Assembly (NCBI GenBank): GCA_026645375.1
Contig: JAPFFX010000237.1
Location: forward strand, 1 to 6,645
Source: Citricoccus sp. WCRC_4
GTDB lineage: Bacteria; Actinomycetota; Actinomycetes; Actinomycetales; Micrococcaceae
DNA length: 6,645 bases
Direction: 5' to 3'
Below are positions 1 to 5,058 of this stretch, in pieces. The stretch's first letter is position 1; each line of letters starts with the position of its first letter. Both the position numbers and the translations under genes were made by a program. The notes under the pieces were generated by a model. It had not been told where the DNA came from, searched no databases, and was given only the letters and a program-made list of their open reading frames with translations.

Positions 1-779
1 AGCTTGCCGATGCCGGGCCAGCCGAAGATCGTCTCCACCACGACGGCACCGTTGACCAGTCCGACGGTCAGGTCACCGGCGACCGTCAGTGCCGGGGCGG
101 CGGCATTGCGCAAGGCATGCCGGGTCACCACCCGGGTCTGTGAGGCGCCCTTGGACCGGGCCAGCTTGATGTACGGCTCGGACAGGGCCGAGACCATGGC
201 CCCGCGGATCACCTGGACCAGGGCGCCGAAGGGGCGCAAGGCCAGCGTGGCGATCGGCAGCACCCAGGCCTCGGCGCCGATGACGCCCGAGGTGGGGAGC
301 CAGCCCAGGGTGATCGCGAAGATCCAGATGCCGACGATCGCCAGCCAGAAGTCGGGGATGGACGCGGCCGCCATGGAGAGGAAGCTCGCGATGCGGTCCA
401 CGACGCCGTTGGGCCTCAGGGCCGCCCAGCTGCCGACGATCACGGCGAGCGCGATCGCGATGACCATGGTGGTCGCCGCGAGCTGGAGGGTGGCAGGGAA
501 GGCCCGCAGCGCCATCTCGGCGGCGGACTCCCCCGTCCTCAGCGAGGTCCCGAAGTCCAGGCGGAGGACGCCGCCGAAGTACTCCCCCATCTGGACCCAG
601 AGCGGCTGGTCCAGGCCGTTGCGGGTGACGAAGTCCTCCCGCATCTGCTCGGTGGCGTTCAGGGGCAGGTAGAGCGCCGCGGGGTTGCCCGTCATGCGGG
701 CCAGGGCGAAGACGCCCACCACGACCACGACGAGGGGCAGCGCACTGGAGATGATGCGCTTGCGCAGGTACGTCAGCAT
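1..779 (-). CDS. ABC transporter permease, DppB/OppB-type (C-terminus cut by window edge)
   Basis: Inner-membrane permease of a peptide/nickel-type (family 5) ABC importer; it would form the channel with a DppC-like partner, presumably encoded beyond the left edge. The visible 259 codons begin MLTYLRKRIISSALPLVVVV, a short basic N-terminus followed by a first membrane helix (about residues 9-28). Next come the typical periplasmic stretch (NPAALYLPLN, then GEYFGGVLRLDFGTSL at 65-80) and further helices at about 99-120, 132-160 and 172-190. The cytoplasmic EAA loop, which docks on the ATPase, is clear at 201-229 (EPYIKLARSKGAS, then RHALRNAAAP). The reading ends in ETIFGWPGIGK, a hallmark of the family. 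Relatives are usually about 310-340 residues, so some 50-80 are missing. The ATG at 779 has a GGAGG Shine-Dalgarno 5 nt upstream. It lies 107 bp downstream of the binding-protein gene on the same strand and is very likely co-transcribed. The substrate is unknown. Confidence 0.95.
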   Translation of the reverse strand, partial: MLTYLRKRIISSALPLVVVVVGVFALARMTGNPAALYLPLNATEQMREDFVTRNGLDQPLWVQMGEYFGGVLRLDFGTSLRTGESAAEMALRAFPATLQLAATTMVIAIALAVIVGSWAALRPNGVVDRIASFLSMAAASIPDFWLAIVGIWIFAITLGWLPTSGVIGAEAWVLPIATLALRPFGALVQVIRGAMVSALSEPYIKLARSKGASQTRVVTRHALRNAAAPALTVAGDLTVGLVNGAVVVETIFGWPGIGK

Positions 780-826
780 GGGTCCTCCCAAGGATCCCGA
801 GGAATAGTTTGGTCCGTCTGGGGTGT

Positions 827-862
827 GCCGCCGGGGCCGGTGTTGCGGCCGGCCCCGGCGGC
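827..862 (-). terminator. Strong GC hairpin between binding-protein and permease genes (attenuator, partial terminator or mRNA stabiliser)
   Basis: A perfect 14-bp inverted repeat is formed by GCCGCCGGGGCCGG at 827-840 and CCGGCCCCGGCGGC at 849-862, with an 8-nt loop. In the minus-strand transcript it starts 25 nt after the stop codon of the binding-protein gene and ends 47 nt before the permease start. No U-tract follows, so it is not a classical intrinsic terminator. U-poor terminators are, however, common in high-GC actinobacteria. Known ABC importer operons use such hairpins to give more binding protein than permease; that role here is inference. Confidence 0.7.
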
Positions 863-886
863 GGGTGAGCGCAGTGGTGCCGGTCG

Positions 887-2473
887 TCAGCCGGCCGGGG
901 TGACCTCGGCGAGCCGGAGCTCATCCCCCGAGGAGGAGTTGGGCTCGTAGTCCACCGTGTCCGCGATGCCGAGCATGCCGGTCTGGTGGGCCAGGTGCGC
1001 GAACTGGACGACCTCCTCGTTCTGGAACTCGAAGACGTCCGCGTAGGCCTGGGCACGGGCCTCGCCGCTCTGCTGGCCGGCCTTGGTGATCATCTGGTCG
1101 AACTCGTCCGTGCCGAAGGCGCTCTGGGCGCCGTCGGAGAGCATGTACTGCTCGACGGTGAACGCCGCGTCGCCGGCCTGGTTGCCGTGCTGCGTCATGT
1201 GCAGGATGGCACCCTCGTCCTCGACGAACGGCCGCACCTGGTAGGTGAGGTGCTGGCTGGTCTCCATCATCTTGAGGTTGACGGTGAGCCCGGCCTGGGT
1301 CAGCTGCTCCTGCAGCACCTGGCCCAGTTCCTCGATCTTCGGGAACTGCGCGGAGCGGACGATCAGGCTGATCGGGGCGGAGGTGTCCACGCCGTCGGCC
1401 TTGGCCTCCTCGACCAGCTGCTTGGCCTTCTCCGGGTCGTAGGGCCAGCCCTCGAGCTGCTCGTTGTGGCCCACCACGCCCTCGGGCACGAGTTGGGCGG
1501 CGACCTGGTCCCGCCCTCCGTAGAGGCTCTGGACGATGCCTTCCTTGTCGATCGCGTAGTTGACGGCCTGGCGGACGCGGATATCGTTGAACGGCGCCGA
1601 CTCGGCGTGCATGCGCAGGGCCACAGTCTCGTTGTTCGGGTAGGGGACGCCCAGCTCGCCGATGCTGTCCTCGGGGCTCAGCCCGGTGGCGATCTCCGCC
1701 TCTCCCGAGGTGATCATGGCGGCACGGACGGAGGACTCCTCGCGCCACTGGTACTGCGCCTTCGGGAAGGCCGGGGCCTCTCCCCAGTACCCGTCATAGG
1801 CCGAGACGTCGATGCTCTGCCCGGCGTTCCACGTGTCCAGCTGGTAGGGGCCGGTGCCGACCGGCTCGCGGACCTTCTCGGTGTCCGAGGTCTCGGACGG
1901 GACGACCTCGAGGAAGGACAGCCGCAGCGGGAGGATCGGGTCGGCCTGCGCGGCGGTGACCGTCAGGGTGGTGTCGTCCACGACCTCGACCGTGAGGTCG
2001 TCGTCACCGAAGACGTAGCCCTCGACGTTGCAGCCGAGGTCGGAGTTCACGGCACGCTCGATGGTGTGGGCGGCGTCCTCGGCGGTGAAGGCCGATCCGT
2101 CGTGGAAGGTGACGTCGTCGCGGAGCGTGAAGGTCCAGGTGGTGTCGTCCTCCGAGGACCACTCGGTGGCCAGCTTGGGCTCGAGGTCGCCCGTGGTGGG
2201 GTTGCGTTCCACGAGCGGCTCGGTGATCGTGGATCGGTCGACGACACCGGTGCTGGTCAGGTTCGACTCGCACGGTTCCAGCGTCGGCGGCTCCTGCTGG
2301 AGCACGACGCGCAGGGTCTCCGGGGCGTTGCCCCCTTCTGCCCCACCGGCAGCGTTGTCCGAGTTGGCCACACCGCAGCCGGTGAGGGCGAGTCCGGTGC
2401 CCATGGCGACGGCCAGGGCGGCCAGCGGCAGCCGGCGGCCGGCGCGGGGTGTCACAGTCTGGTGATCACGCAT
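887..2473 (-). CDS. ABC transporter substrate-binding lipoprotein, family 5 (dipeptide/oligopeptide type)
   Basis: Extracellular solute-binding protein, 528 residues, the normal size for the SBP_bac_5 (DppA/OppA) family. The N-terminus is a lipoprotein signal: basic n-region (RAGRR), hydrophobic core, and lipobox LTGC with Cys33 as the lipidated residue, followed by a Ser/Gly/Ala/Asn-rich linker to about residue 50. The family signature is clear at about 101-141 (LATEW, TWTFTLRDDVTFHDG, FTAEDAAHTIERA). Later come VGTGPYQL, YDGYWGEAP and FNDIRVRQAVNYAIDKE, all typical of this fold. The ATG at 2473 was chosen because the lipoprotein signal begins there and AAGGAAG lies about 7 nt upstream. The frame is open upstream to 2734, but that extension is low-complexity Arg/Pro/Ser and would bury the signal peptide. 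It is the first gene of the operon, with the permease downstream. Besides Cys33 there are only two cysteines, 68 and 148. The ligand cannot be deduced; members bind peptides, nickel-chelates, opines, glutathione or sugars. Confidence 0.95.
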   Translation of the reverse strand: MRDHQTVTPRAGRRLPLAALAVAMGTGLALTGCGVANSDNAAGGAEGGNAPETLRVVLQQEPPTLEPCESNLTSTGVVDRSTITEPLVERNPTTGDLEPKLATEWSSEDDTTWTFTLRDDVTFHDGSAFTAEDAAHTIERAVNSDLGCNVEGYVFGDDDLTVEVVDDTTLTVTAAQADPILPLRLSFLEVVPSETSDTEKVREPVGTGPYQLDTWNAGQSIDVSAYDGYWGEAPAFPKAQYQWREESSVRAAMITSGEAEIATGLSPEDSIGELGVPYPNNETVALRMHAESAPFNDIRVRQAVNYAIDKEGIVQSLYGGRDQVAAQLVPEGVVGHNEQLEGWPYDPEKAKQLVEEAKADGVDTSAPISLIVRSAQFPKIEELGQVLQEQLTQAGLTVNLKMMETSQHLTYQVRPFVEDEGAILHMTQHGNQAGDAAFTVEQYMLSDGAQSAFGTDEFDQMITKAGQQSGEARAQAYADVFEFQNEEVVQFAHLAHQTGMLGIADTVDYEPNSSSGDELRLAEVTPAG

Positions 2474-2554
2474 GTCGATCTTCCTTTGAAACGGTGGTCG
2501 GGAACGGGTGCGAGCGGTCGGCCTGCGGAACGGTGCCCCAGCGGTCGAGTCGCG

Positions 2555-2570
2555 GTCTACGGATGTAGAC
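2555..2570 (-). promoter_or_regulatory. Inverted repeat in the leader of the binding-protein mRNA
   Basis: GTCTAC-GGAT-GTAGAC is a perfect 6-bp inverted repeat with a 4-nt centre. If the proposed leftward promoter is right, it lies about 15-30 nt into the transcript, some 80 nt before the ATG. It could be an operator just downstream of the transcription start or a small leader hairpin. The sequence does not decide between them. Confidence 0.35.
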
Positions 2571-2591
2571 GGAGAACTAGCGATGGGGACA

Positions 2592-2620
2592 AGCCTGTGA
2601 TGCCCGTCACGGCGAGTCAA
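2592..2620 (-). promoter_or_regulatory. Candidate promoter for the importer operon
   Basis: On the minus strand, TTGACT (2620-2615) is followed by a 17-bp spacer and CAGGCT (2597-2592). The -35 differs from TTGACA by one base. The -10 keeps the key A at position 2 and T at position 6 but has C for the first T. The predicted start is near 2584, leaving a leader of about 110 nt. It is the best leftward promoter I see, but it rests on motif matching alone. Confidence 0.45.
2596..2611. promoter_or_regulatory. Near-consensus Crp/GlxR-type operator inside the importer promoter
   Basis: TGTGA-TGCCCG-TCACG matches the Crp/GlxR consensus TGTGA-N6-TCACA at nine of ten defined positions. It sits almost entirely in the spacer between the proposed -35 and -10 of the leftward promoter. 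Bound protein would probably block RNA polymerase, which suggests repression by a cAMP-receptor-type regulator. Consensus and factor are established in actinobacteria and enterobacteria; the role here is inferred. Confidence 0.5.
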
Positions 2621-2623
2621 GGG

Positions 2624-2635
2624 CGACGATCGTCG
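2624..2635. promoter_or_regulatory. Perfect 12-bp palindrome next to the importer -35
   Basis: CGACGATCGTCG is a perfect 12-bp palindrome whose edge is 3 bp from the proposed leftward -35 (2615-2620), centred about 45 bp upstream of the predicted start. This is a usual position for an activator or repressor dimer. The neighbouring IclR protein is one candidate ligand, but no IclR consensus is recognisable, so the assignment is open. Confidence 0.4.
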
Positions 2636-2730
2636 GCTGAGCGGCGCTGGCACGTACCGACCCCGATATGCGGCCGCCCCACCCTGCGGTCGATCCTGCA
2701 CTCCCCCGGAAATCCGCGCATCCTCACTGG

Positions 2731-2751
2731 TCAATGCCCTTGCGGTATTGA
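2731..2751. promoter_or_regulatory. Imperfect 21-bp palindrome upstream of the dehydrogenase promoter
   Basis: TCAATGCC at 2731-2738 and GGTATTGA at 2744-2751 pair at seven of eight positions around a 5-bp centre. It is relatively AT-rich for this DNA and centred about 65 bp upstream of the predicted rightward start. It is a candidate regulator site for the dehydrogenase operon; the factor is unknown. Confidence 0.35.
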
Positions 2752-2768
2752 TCCATGCGTTCTGCGTG

Positions 2769-2799
2769 TTGGACGTGGCCGAGACGGCATTCCTAGGGT
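2769..2799 (+). promoter_or_regulatory. Candidate leaderless promoter of the dehydrogenase operon
   Basis: TTGGAC (2769-2774), a 19-bp spacer and TAGGGT (2794-2799) fit an actinobacterial promoter with a TANNNT -10. Exactly six bases separate the -10 from the ATG at 2806, so transcription should start on or beside the A of the start codon. This agrees with the lack of a good Shine-Dalgarno: the only purine run, AGGG, is part of the -10 itself. Confidence 0.6.
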
Positions 2800-2805
2800 C
2801 ATCGC

Positions 2806-3798
2806 ATGAGCACTGACATCTCCCCCGCCGCCGTCACCGAGGCCTCCCCTGGAACGGCCCAGCGGATCCTGCGCGTCGGCCCCGTGAATCCCACCGTGTC
2901 CGCGGCCCTCGACGTGGAGTTCGGCGCCCTCGTCCTCCCCTCGGACCCGGGCGAGCAGGAGTCCTTCCTCGACGACCACGGCGACGAGATCCGGATCGCG
3001 GTGTGTTCCGGACGTGTCGGCGTGGACACAGAGCTGATGCGCCGCCTCCCCGCCCTGGAGTGCGTCGTCAGCTTCGGTGTGGGCTACGACTCGACCGACG
3101 TGGACCAGGCCGCGGAACGGGGCATCCCGGTCAGCAACACCCCGGACGTGCTCAATGACTGCGTGGCGGACACCGCCGTGGCCCTGTACCTGGACACCCT
3201 GCGGAGGATCTCGGCCTCGGACCGCTTCGTCCGCTCCGGTCGCTGGGCGGCCGGAGAGGGCTTCCCGCTGACCACCCGGGCCACCGGCCGCACCGTGGGC
3301 ATCCTCGGCCTGGGCCGCATCGGCGCCGCGATCGCGCAGCGACTGGAGGCGTTCGGCTGCACGATCCACTACCACAACCGGCGCGAGCGCGCCGGTTCGG
3401 GATACGTCTACCAGCCGTCCGTCCGCGAGCTCGCCGAGGCGGTGGACGTGCTGATCGTGGCGGCGTCCGGCGGGCCGGAGAGCGCGGGCCTCGTGGGCGC
3501 GGCCGAGCTCAGGGCCCTCGGCCCCCAGGGGCACCTGGTCAACATCGCCCGAGGGACCGTCGTGGACGAATCCGCCCTGGTGGCAGCGCTGTCCGACGGC
3601 ACCATCGCCGGCGCCGGGCTGGACGTCTATGCGGACGAACCCCACGTGCCGGAGGCCCTGCTGGAGCTCGACAACGTGGTGGCCCTTCCCCACGTGGGCA
3701 GCGGCACGCACGAGACCCGGGCGGACATGGCCGAGCTGGTCCTGTCCAACCTGCGCCAGTTCCTCCGGGACGGCACGCTCGCCACCCCGATTTCCTGA
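2806..3798 (+). CDS. D-isomer-specific 2-hydroxyacid dehydrogenase (glyoxylate/hydroxypyruvate reductase-like)
   Basis: Cytosolic oxidoreductase of 330 residues, normal for the family, that interconverts 2-oxo acids and D-2-hydroxy acids with NAD(P)H. The substrate-binding part contains SFGVGYDSTDV at 89-99. The Rossmann fold runs from about 105 to 290, with the dinucleotide motif GLGRIG at 168-173. The expected catalytic triad is present: Arg249 in NIARGTVVDE, Glu278 in DEP and His296 in PHVGSGT. After the second Rossmann strand the sequence reads HYHNRRER, with Arg192/Arg193 and no acidic residue. In this family that points to NADPH over NADH and resembles glyoxylate/hydroxypyruvate or hydroxyphenylpyruvate reductases. 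It is the first gene of a rightward operon, 19 bp before the USP gene and divergent from the importer. The physiological substrate is not readable; it may be a product of the imported compound. Family assignment is secure, specificity is not. Confidence 0.95.
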   Translation: MSTDISPAAVTEASPGTAQRILRVGPVNPTVSAALDVEFGALVLPSDPGEQESFLDDHGDEIRIAVCSGRVGVDTELMRRLPALECVVSFGVGYDSTDVDQAAERGIPVSNTPDVLNDCVADTAVALYLDTLRRISASDRFVRSGRWAAGEGFPLTTRATGRTVGILGLGRIGAAIAQRLEAFGCTIHYHNRRERAGSGYVYQPSVRELAEAVDVLIVAASGGPESAGLVGAAELRALGPQGHLVNIARGTVVDESALVAALSDGTIAGAGLDVYADEPHVPEALLELDNVVALPHVGSGTHETRADMAELVLSNLRQFLRDGTLATPIS

Positions 3799-3817
3799 TC
3801 ATCCCCGGGAGAAGACC

Positions 3818-4201
3818 ATGAACATCATCGTCGCCATGACCGCGACCCCCGAAGCCGAGGCCGCCGCGCGCACGGCGATCGACGAAGCGGCGCTGCGGGG
3901 GGCCGACGTCGTGCTCCTGCCGGAGGAGGACGGGAACGGCACGGCCCCGCCCGCCGACCTCGCCGCCCATGCCGAGGCCCAGGGCGTCCGGCTGACGACG
4001 GCGGTCGTGCCCGAGGGCGCGGACTTCGGTGACACCCTGATCGACAGTTCCTACGCCGCGGACACGGCGATGGTCGTGATCGGCCTGCGCCGCCGCTCCC
4101 CCGTGGGCAAGCTGTTCCTGGGCTCGACCTCCCAGCGCATCCTGCTGGAGTCCGGCTGCCCCGTCCACGCCGTCAAGGTCCGCGTCGGTCCGCGCCGCTG
4201 A
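3818..4201 (+). CDS. Universal stress protein (UspA-like), short form
   Basis: Cytosolic alpha/beta protein of 127 residues, somewhat shorter than the usual 140-150. It starts MNIIVAMTATPEAEAAARTA, the first strand and helix of the Usp fold, and ends with GLRRRSPVGKLFLGSTSQRI (89-108), then CPVHAVKV. The ATP-binding signature G-x2-G-x9-G-[ST] appears as Gly89-x2-Arg92-x9-Gly102-Ser103, with the second Gly replaced by Arg. The Asp that normally follows the first strand (VAVD in typical members) is Thr8. Nucleotide binding is therefore uncertain. The ATG at 3818 has GGGAGA about 5 nt upstream and lies 19 bp after the dehydrogenase stop, so the two genes are almost certainly co-transcribed. Its role is unknown; an accessory or regulatory partner of the dehydrogenase or transporter is only a guess from position. 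Confidence 0.88.
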   Translation: MNIIVAMTATPEAEAAARTAIDEAALRGADVVLLPEEDGNGTAPPADLAAHAEAQGVRLTTAVVPEGADFGDTLIDSSYAADTAMVVIGLRRRSPVGKLFLGSTSQRILLESGCPVHAVKVRVGPRR

Positions 4202-4211
4202 TCCGGACGGC

Positions 4212-4229
4212 GCGCCCTAGGATGGGCGC
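4212..4229 (+). promoter_or_regulatory. Inverted repeat around a probable -10 element of the IclR gene
   Basis: GCGCCC (4212-4217) and GGGCGC (4224-4229) form a perfect 6-bp inverted repeat whose 6-bp centre is TAGGAT, a good TANNNT -10. Start would be near 4230, giving an 18-nt leader that holds the Shine-Dalgarno GGAAGGA at 4236-4242. No convincing -35 is visible. The repeat could be an autoregulatory operator, or a hairpin that helps end the dehydrogenase-usp transcript. Confidence 0.45.
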
Positions 4230-4247
4230 ACGGGCGGAAGGACGACG

Positions 4248-5033
4248 ATGGACACGACTCACCAGATTCCGGCGGTCAACGGGGTCCGCGAGGTCAAGTC
4301 GGCCGCCAGGACCATCGAGATCCTCGAGCTCCTGGCGGAGCGCGGCAACGCCCCGGTCACCATCCGCGACCTCTGCGAGCGCATGGGAGCGCCCCGCAGC
4401 AGCGTCTACGCCCTGCTCCGCACCCTGGTGGAGGCCGGCTGGGTGCGCACCGACCCGCTGAACGCCGAGTACAGCATCGGCATCCGCGCCCTGCTGGCGG
4501 GCACCACCTACCTGGACACCGACCCGACGCTCAAGAGGGTCCGCCCCGTGCTGGCCGACGTCGGCCGGCAGCTCGGCGCGACCGTGAACTTCGGGCGGCT
4601 GGACGGCCAGGACATCGTCTACCTGGCCACCTGGGAGGTCCCGGGACGGGAACGGAACGCCCCGCGGGTCGGCCGCCGGCTGCCGGCCCACGCCACGGCC
4701 GTCGGCCAGGCCGTCCTGAGCACCCTCGAGGATCCGGCGTCGCGACTGCGACCACCGCTGGCGCGGCTGACCGGAGCCACCGTGACCGACCCGGCGGAAC
4801 TGCTGCGTCTCCTGATCGTCACCCGGGAACGGGGCTATGCCCGTGAGGACGGGCAGAACACGCCGGGCGTCGCGTGCGTGGCCGTGCCCCTGGACCCGGC
4901 AGCTGGGGACGGACCGCCCCTGGACGGACTCTCCGCGTCCTTCAGGGGCGCCGCCCTCACGGCTTCCCTGGAGCGCGAGGCAGCCGTGGTGCTGCGGGAG
5001 GCAGCGGCGCGGATCACCGCCGCCTCCCGCTGA
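4248..5033 (+). CDS. IclR-family transcriptional regulator
   Basis: DNA-binding regulator of 261 residues, typical for the family. The N-terminal winged helix-turn-helix spans about 12-75 (SAARTIEILELLAERGN, then TIRDLCERMGAPRSSVYALLRTL with the recognition helix near 50-61, then AEYSIG in the wing). The C-terminal effector-binding domain covers about 90-255, with the family marks GRRLPAHATAVGQAVLS (142-158) and RGYAREDGQNTPGVACVAVPL (195-215). Members dimerise or tetramerise and sense small acids or aromatic metabolites; many control a divergent or adjacent catabolic gene set and themselves. The start at 4248 is set by GGAAGGA 5 nt upstream. It follows the usp stop by 46 bp, with its own likely -10 in the gap. 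Position suggests it governs the importer and dehydrogenase genes (inference); the effector is unknown. Confidence 0.95.
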   Translation: MDTTHQIPAVNGVREVKSAARTIEILELLAERGNAPVTIRDLCERMGAPRSSVYALLRTLVEAGWVRTDPLNAEYSIGIRALLAGTTYLDTDPTLKRVRPVLADVGRQLGATVNFGRLDGQDIVYLATWEVPGRERNAPRVGRRLPAHATAVGQAVLSTLEDPASRLRPPLARLTGATVTDPAELLRLLIVTRERGYAREDGQNTPGVACVAVPLDPAAGDGPPLDGLSASFRGAALTASLEREAAVVLREAAARITAASR

Positions 5034-5040
5034 GACGTGG

Positions 5041-5058
5041 ACTACCGCGAGCGGTAGT
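5041..5058. terminator. Hairpin at the convergent iclR/guaB junction
   Basis: ACTACCGC and GCGGTAGT form an 8-bp inverted repeat around GA; with a realistic 4-nt loop the stem is 7 bp. It overlaps the guaB stop codon and lies just past the iclR stop. Being symmetrical, it could act in both directions. No T-tract follows on either strand, so termination is tentative. Confidence 0.4.

Larger units (their letters stand above)
2474..2805. other. Divergent intergenic regulatory region, no gene
   Basis: These 332 bp separate the importer operon (leftward) from the dehydrogenase operon (rightward). The leftward frame is open through most of it (to 2734), but the translation is Arg/Pro/Ser-rich without family features, and no credible start with a Shine-Dalgarno precedes it. 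I find candidate promoters for both sides, a Crp-like box, a 12-bp perfect palindrome, an imperfect 21-bp palindrome and a 16-bp inverted repeat, each listed separately. No tRNA-like or known riboswitch structure was recognised. Confidence 0.8.

Noticed and set aside
4..672. 222-codon plus-strand open frame at the left edge
   Set aside because: The opposite strand encodes a clear permease with an EAA loop and membrane helices; the plus frame reads as Ser/Thr/Arg/Pro-rich noise.
2513..2547. Two copies of AGCGGTCG 27 bp apart, with a related GCGGTCGA at 2686-2693
   Set aside because: Short GC-rich octamers recur by chance in such DNA; there is no symmetry or promoter-phased spacing to support an operator.
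2707..2716. CGGAAATCCG, containing GGAAAT as in the E. coli IclR half-site
   Set aside because: Only 4-bp arms and no second GGAAAT half-site; operators of the IclR family vary too much for this to be meaningful.
2474..2734. N-terminal extension of the binding protein by 87 residues
   Set aside because: It would put an Arg/Pro/Ser-rich stretch in front of a proper lipoprotein signal peptide; the ATG at 2473 has a Shine-Dalgarno.
986..2809. 607-codon plus-strand open frame antisense to the binding-protein gene
   Set aside because: The translation is a low-complexity Gly/Val/Leu/Asp/Arg mix with no family features, as expected opposite a GC-biased gene. The minus-strand frame has a lipoprotein signal and the full SBP family 5 pattern.
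2731..3711. 326-codon minus-strand open frame opposite the dehydrogenase
   Set aside because: No recognisable domain. It mirrors the dehydrogenase reading frame, which carries all catalytic residues.
3802..3810. TCCCCGGGA, a small palindrome between the dehydrogenase and usp genes
   Set aside because: It overlaps the usp Shine-Dalgarno and the core is only CCCGGG; too short to call a hairpin or site.
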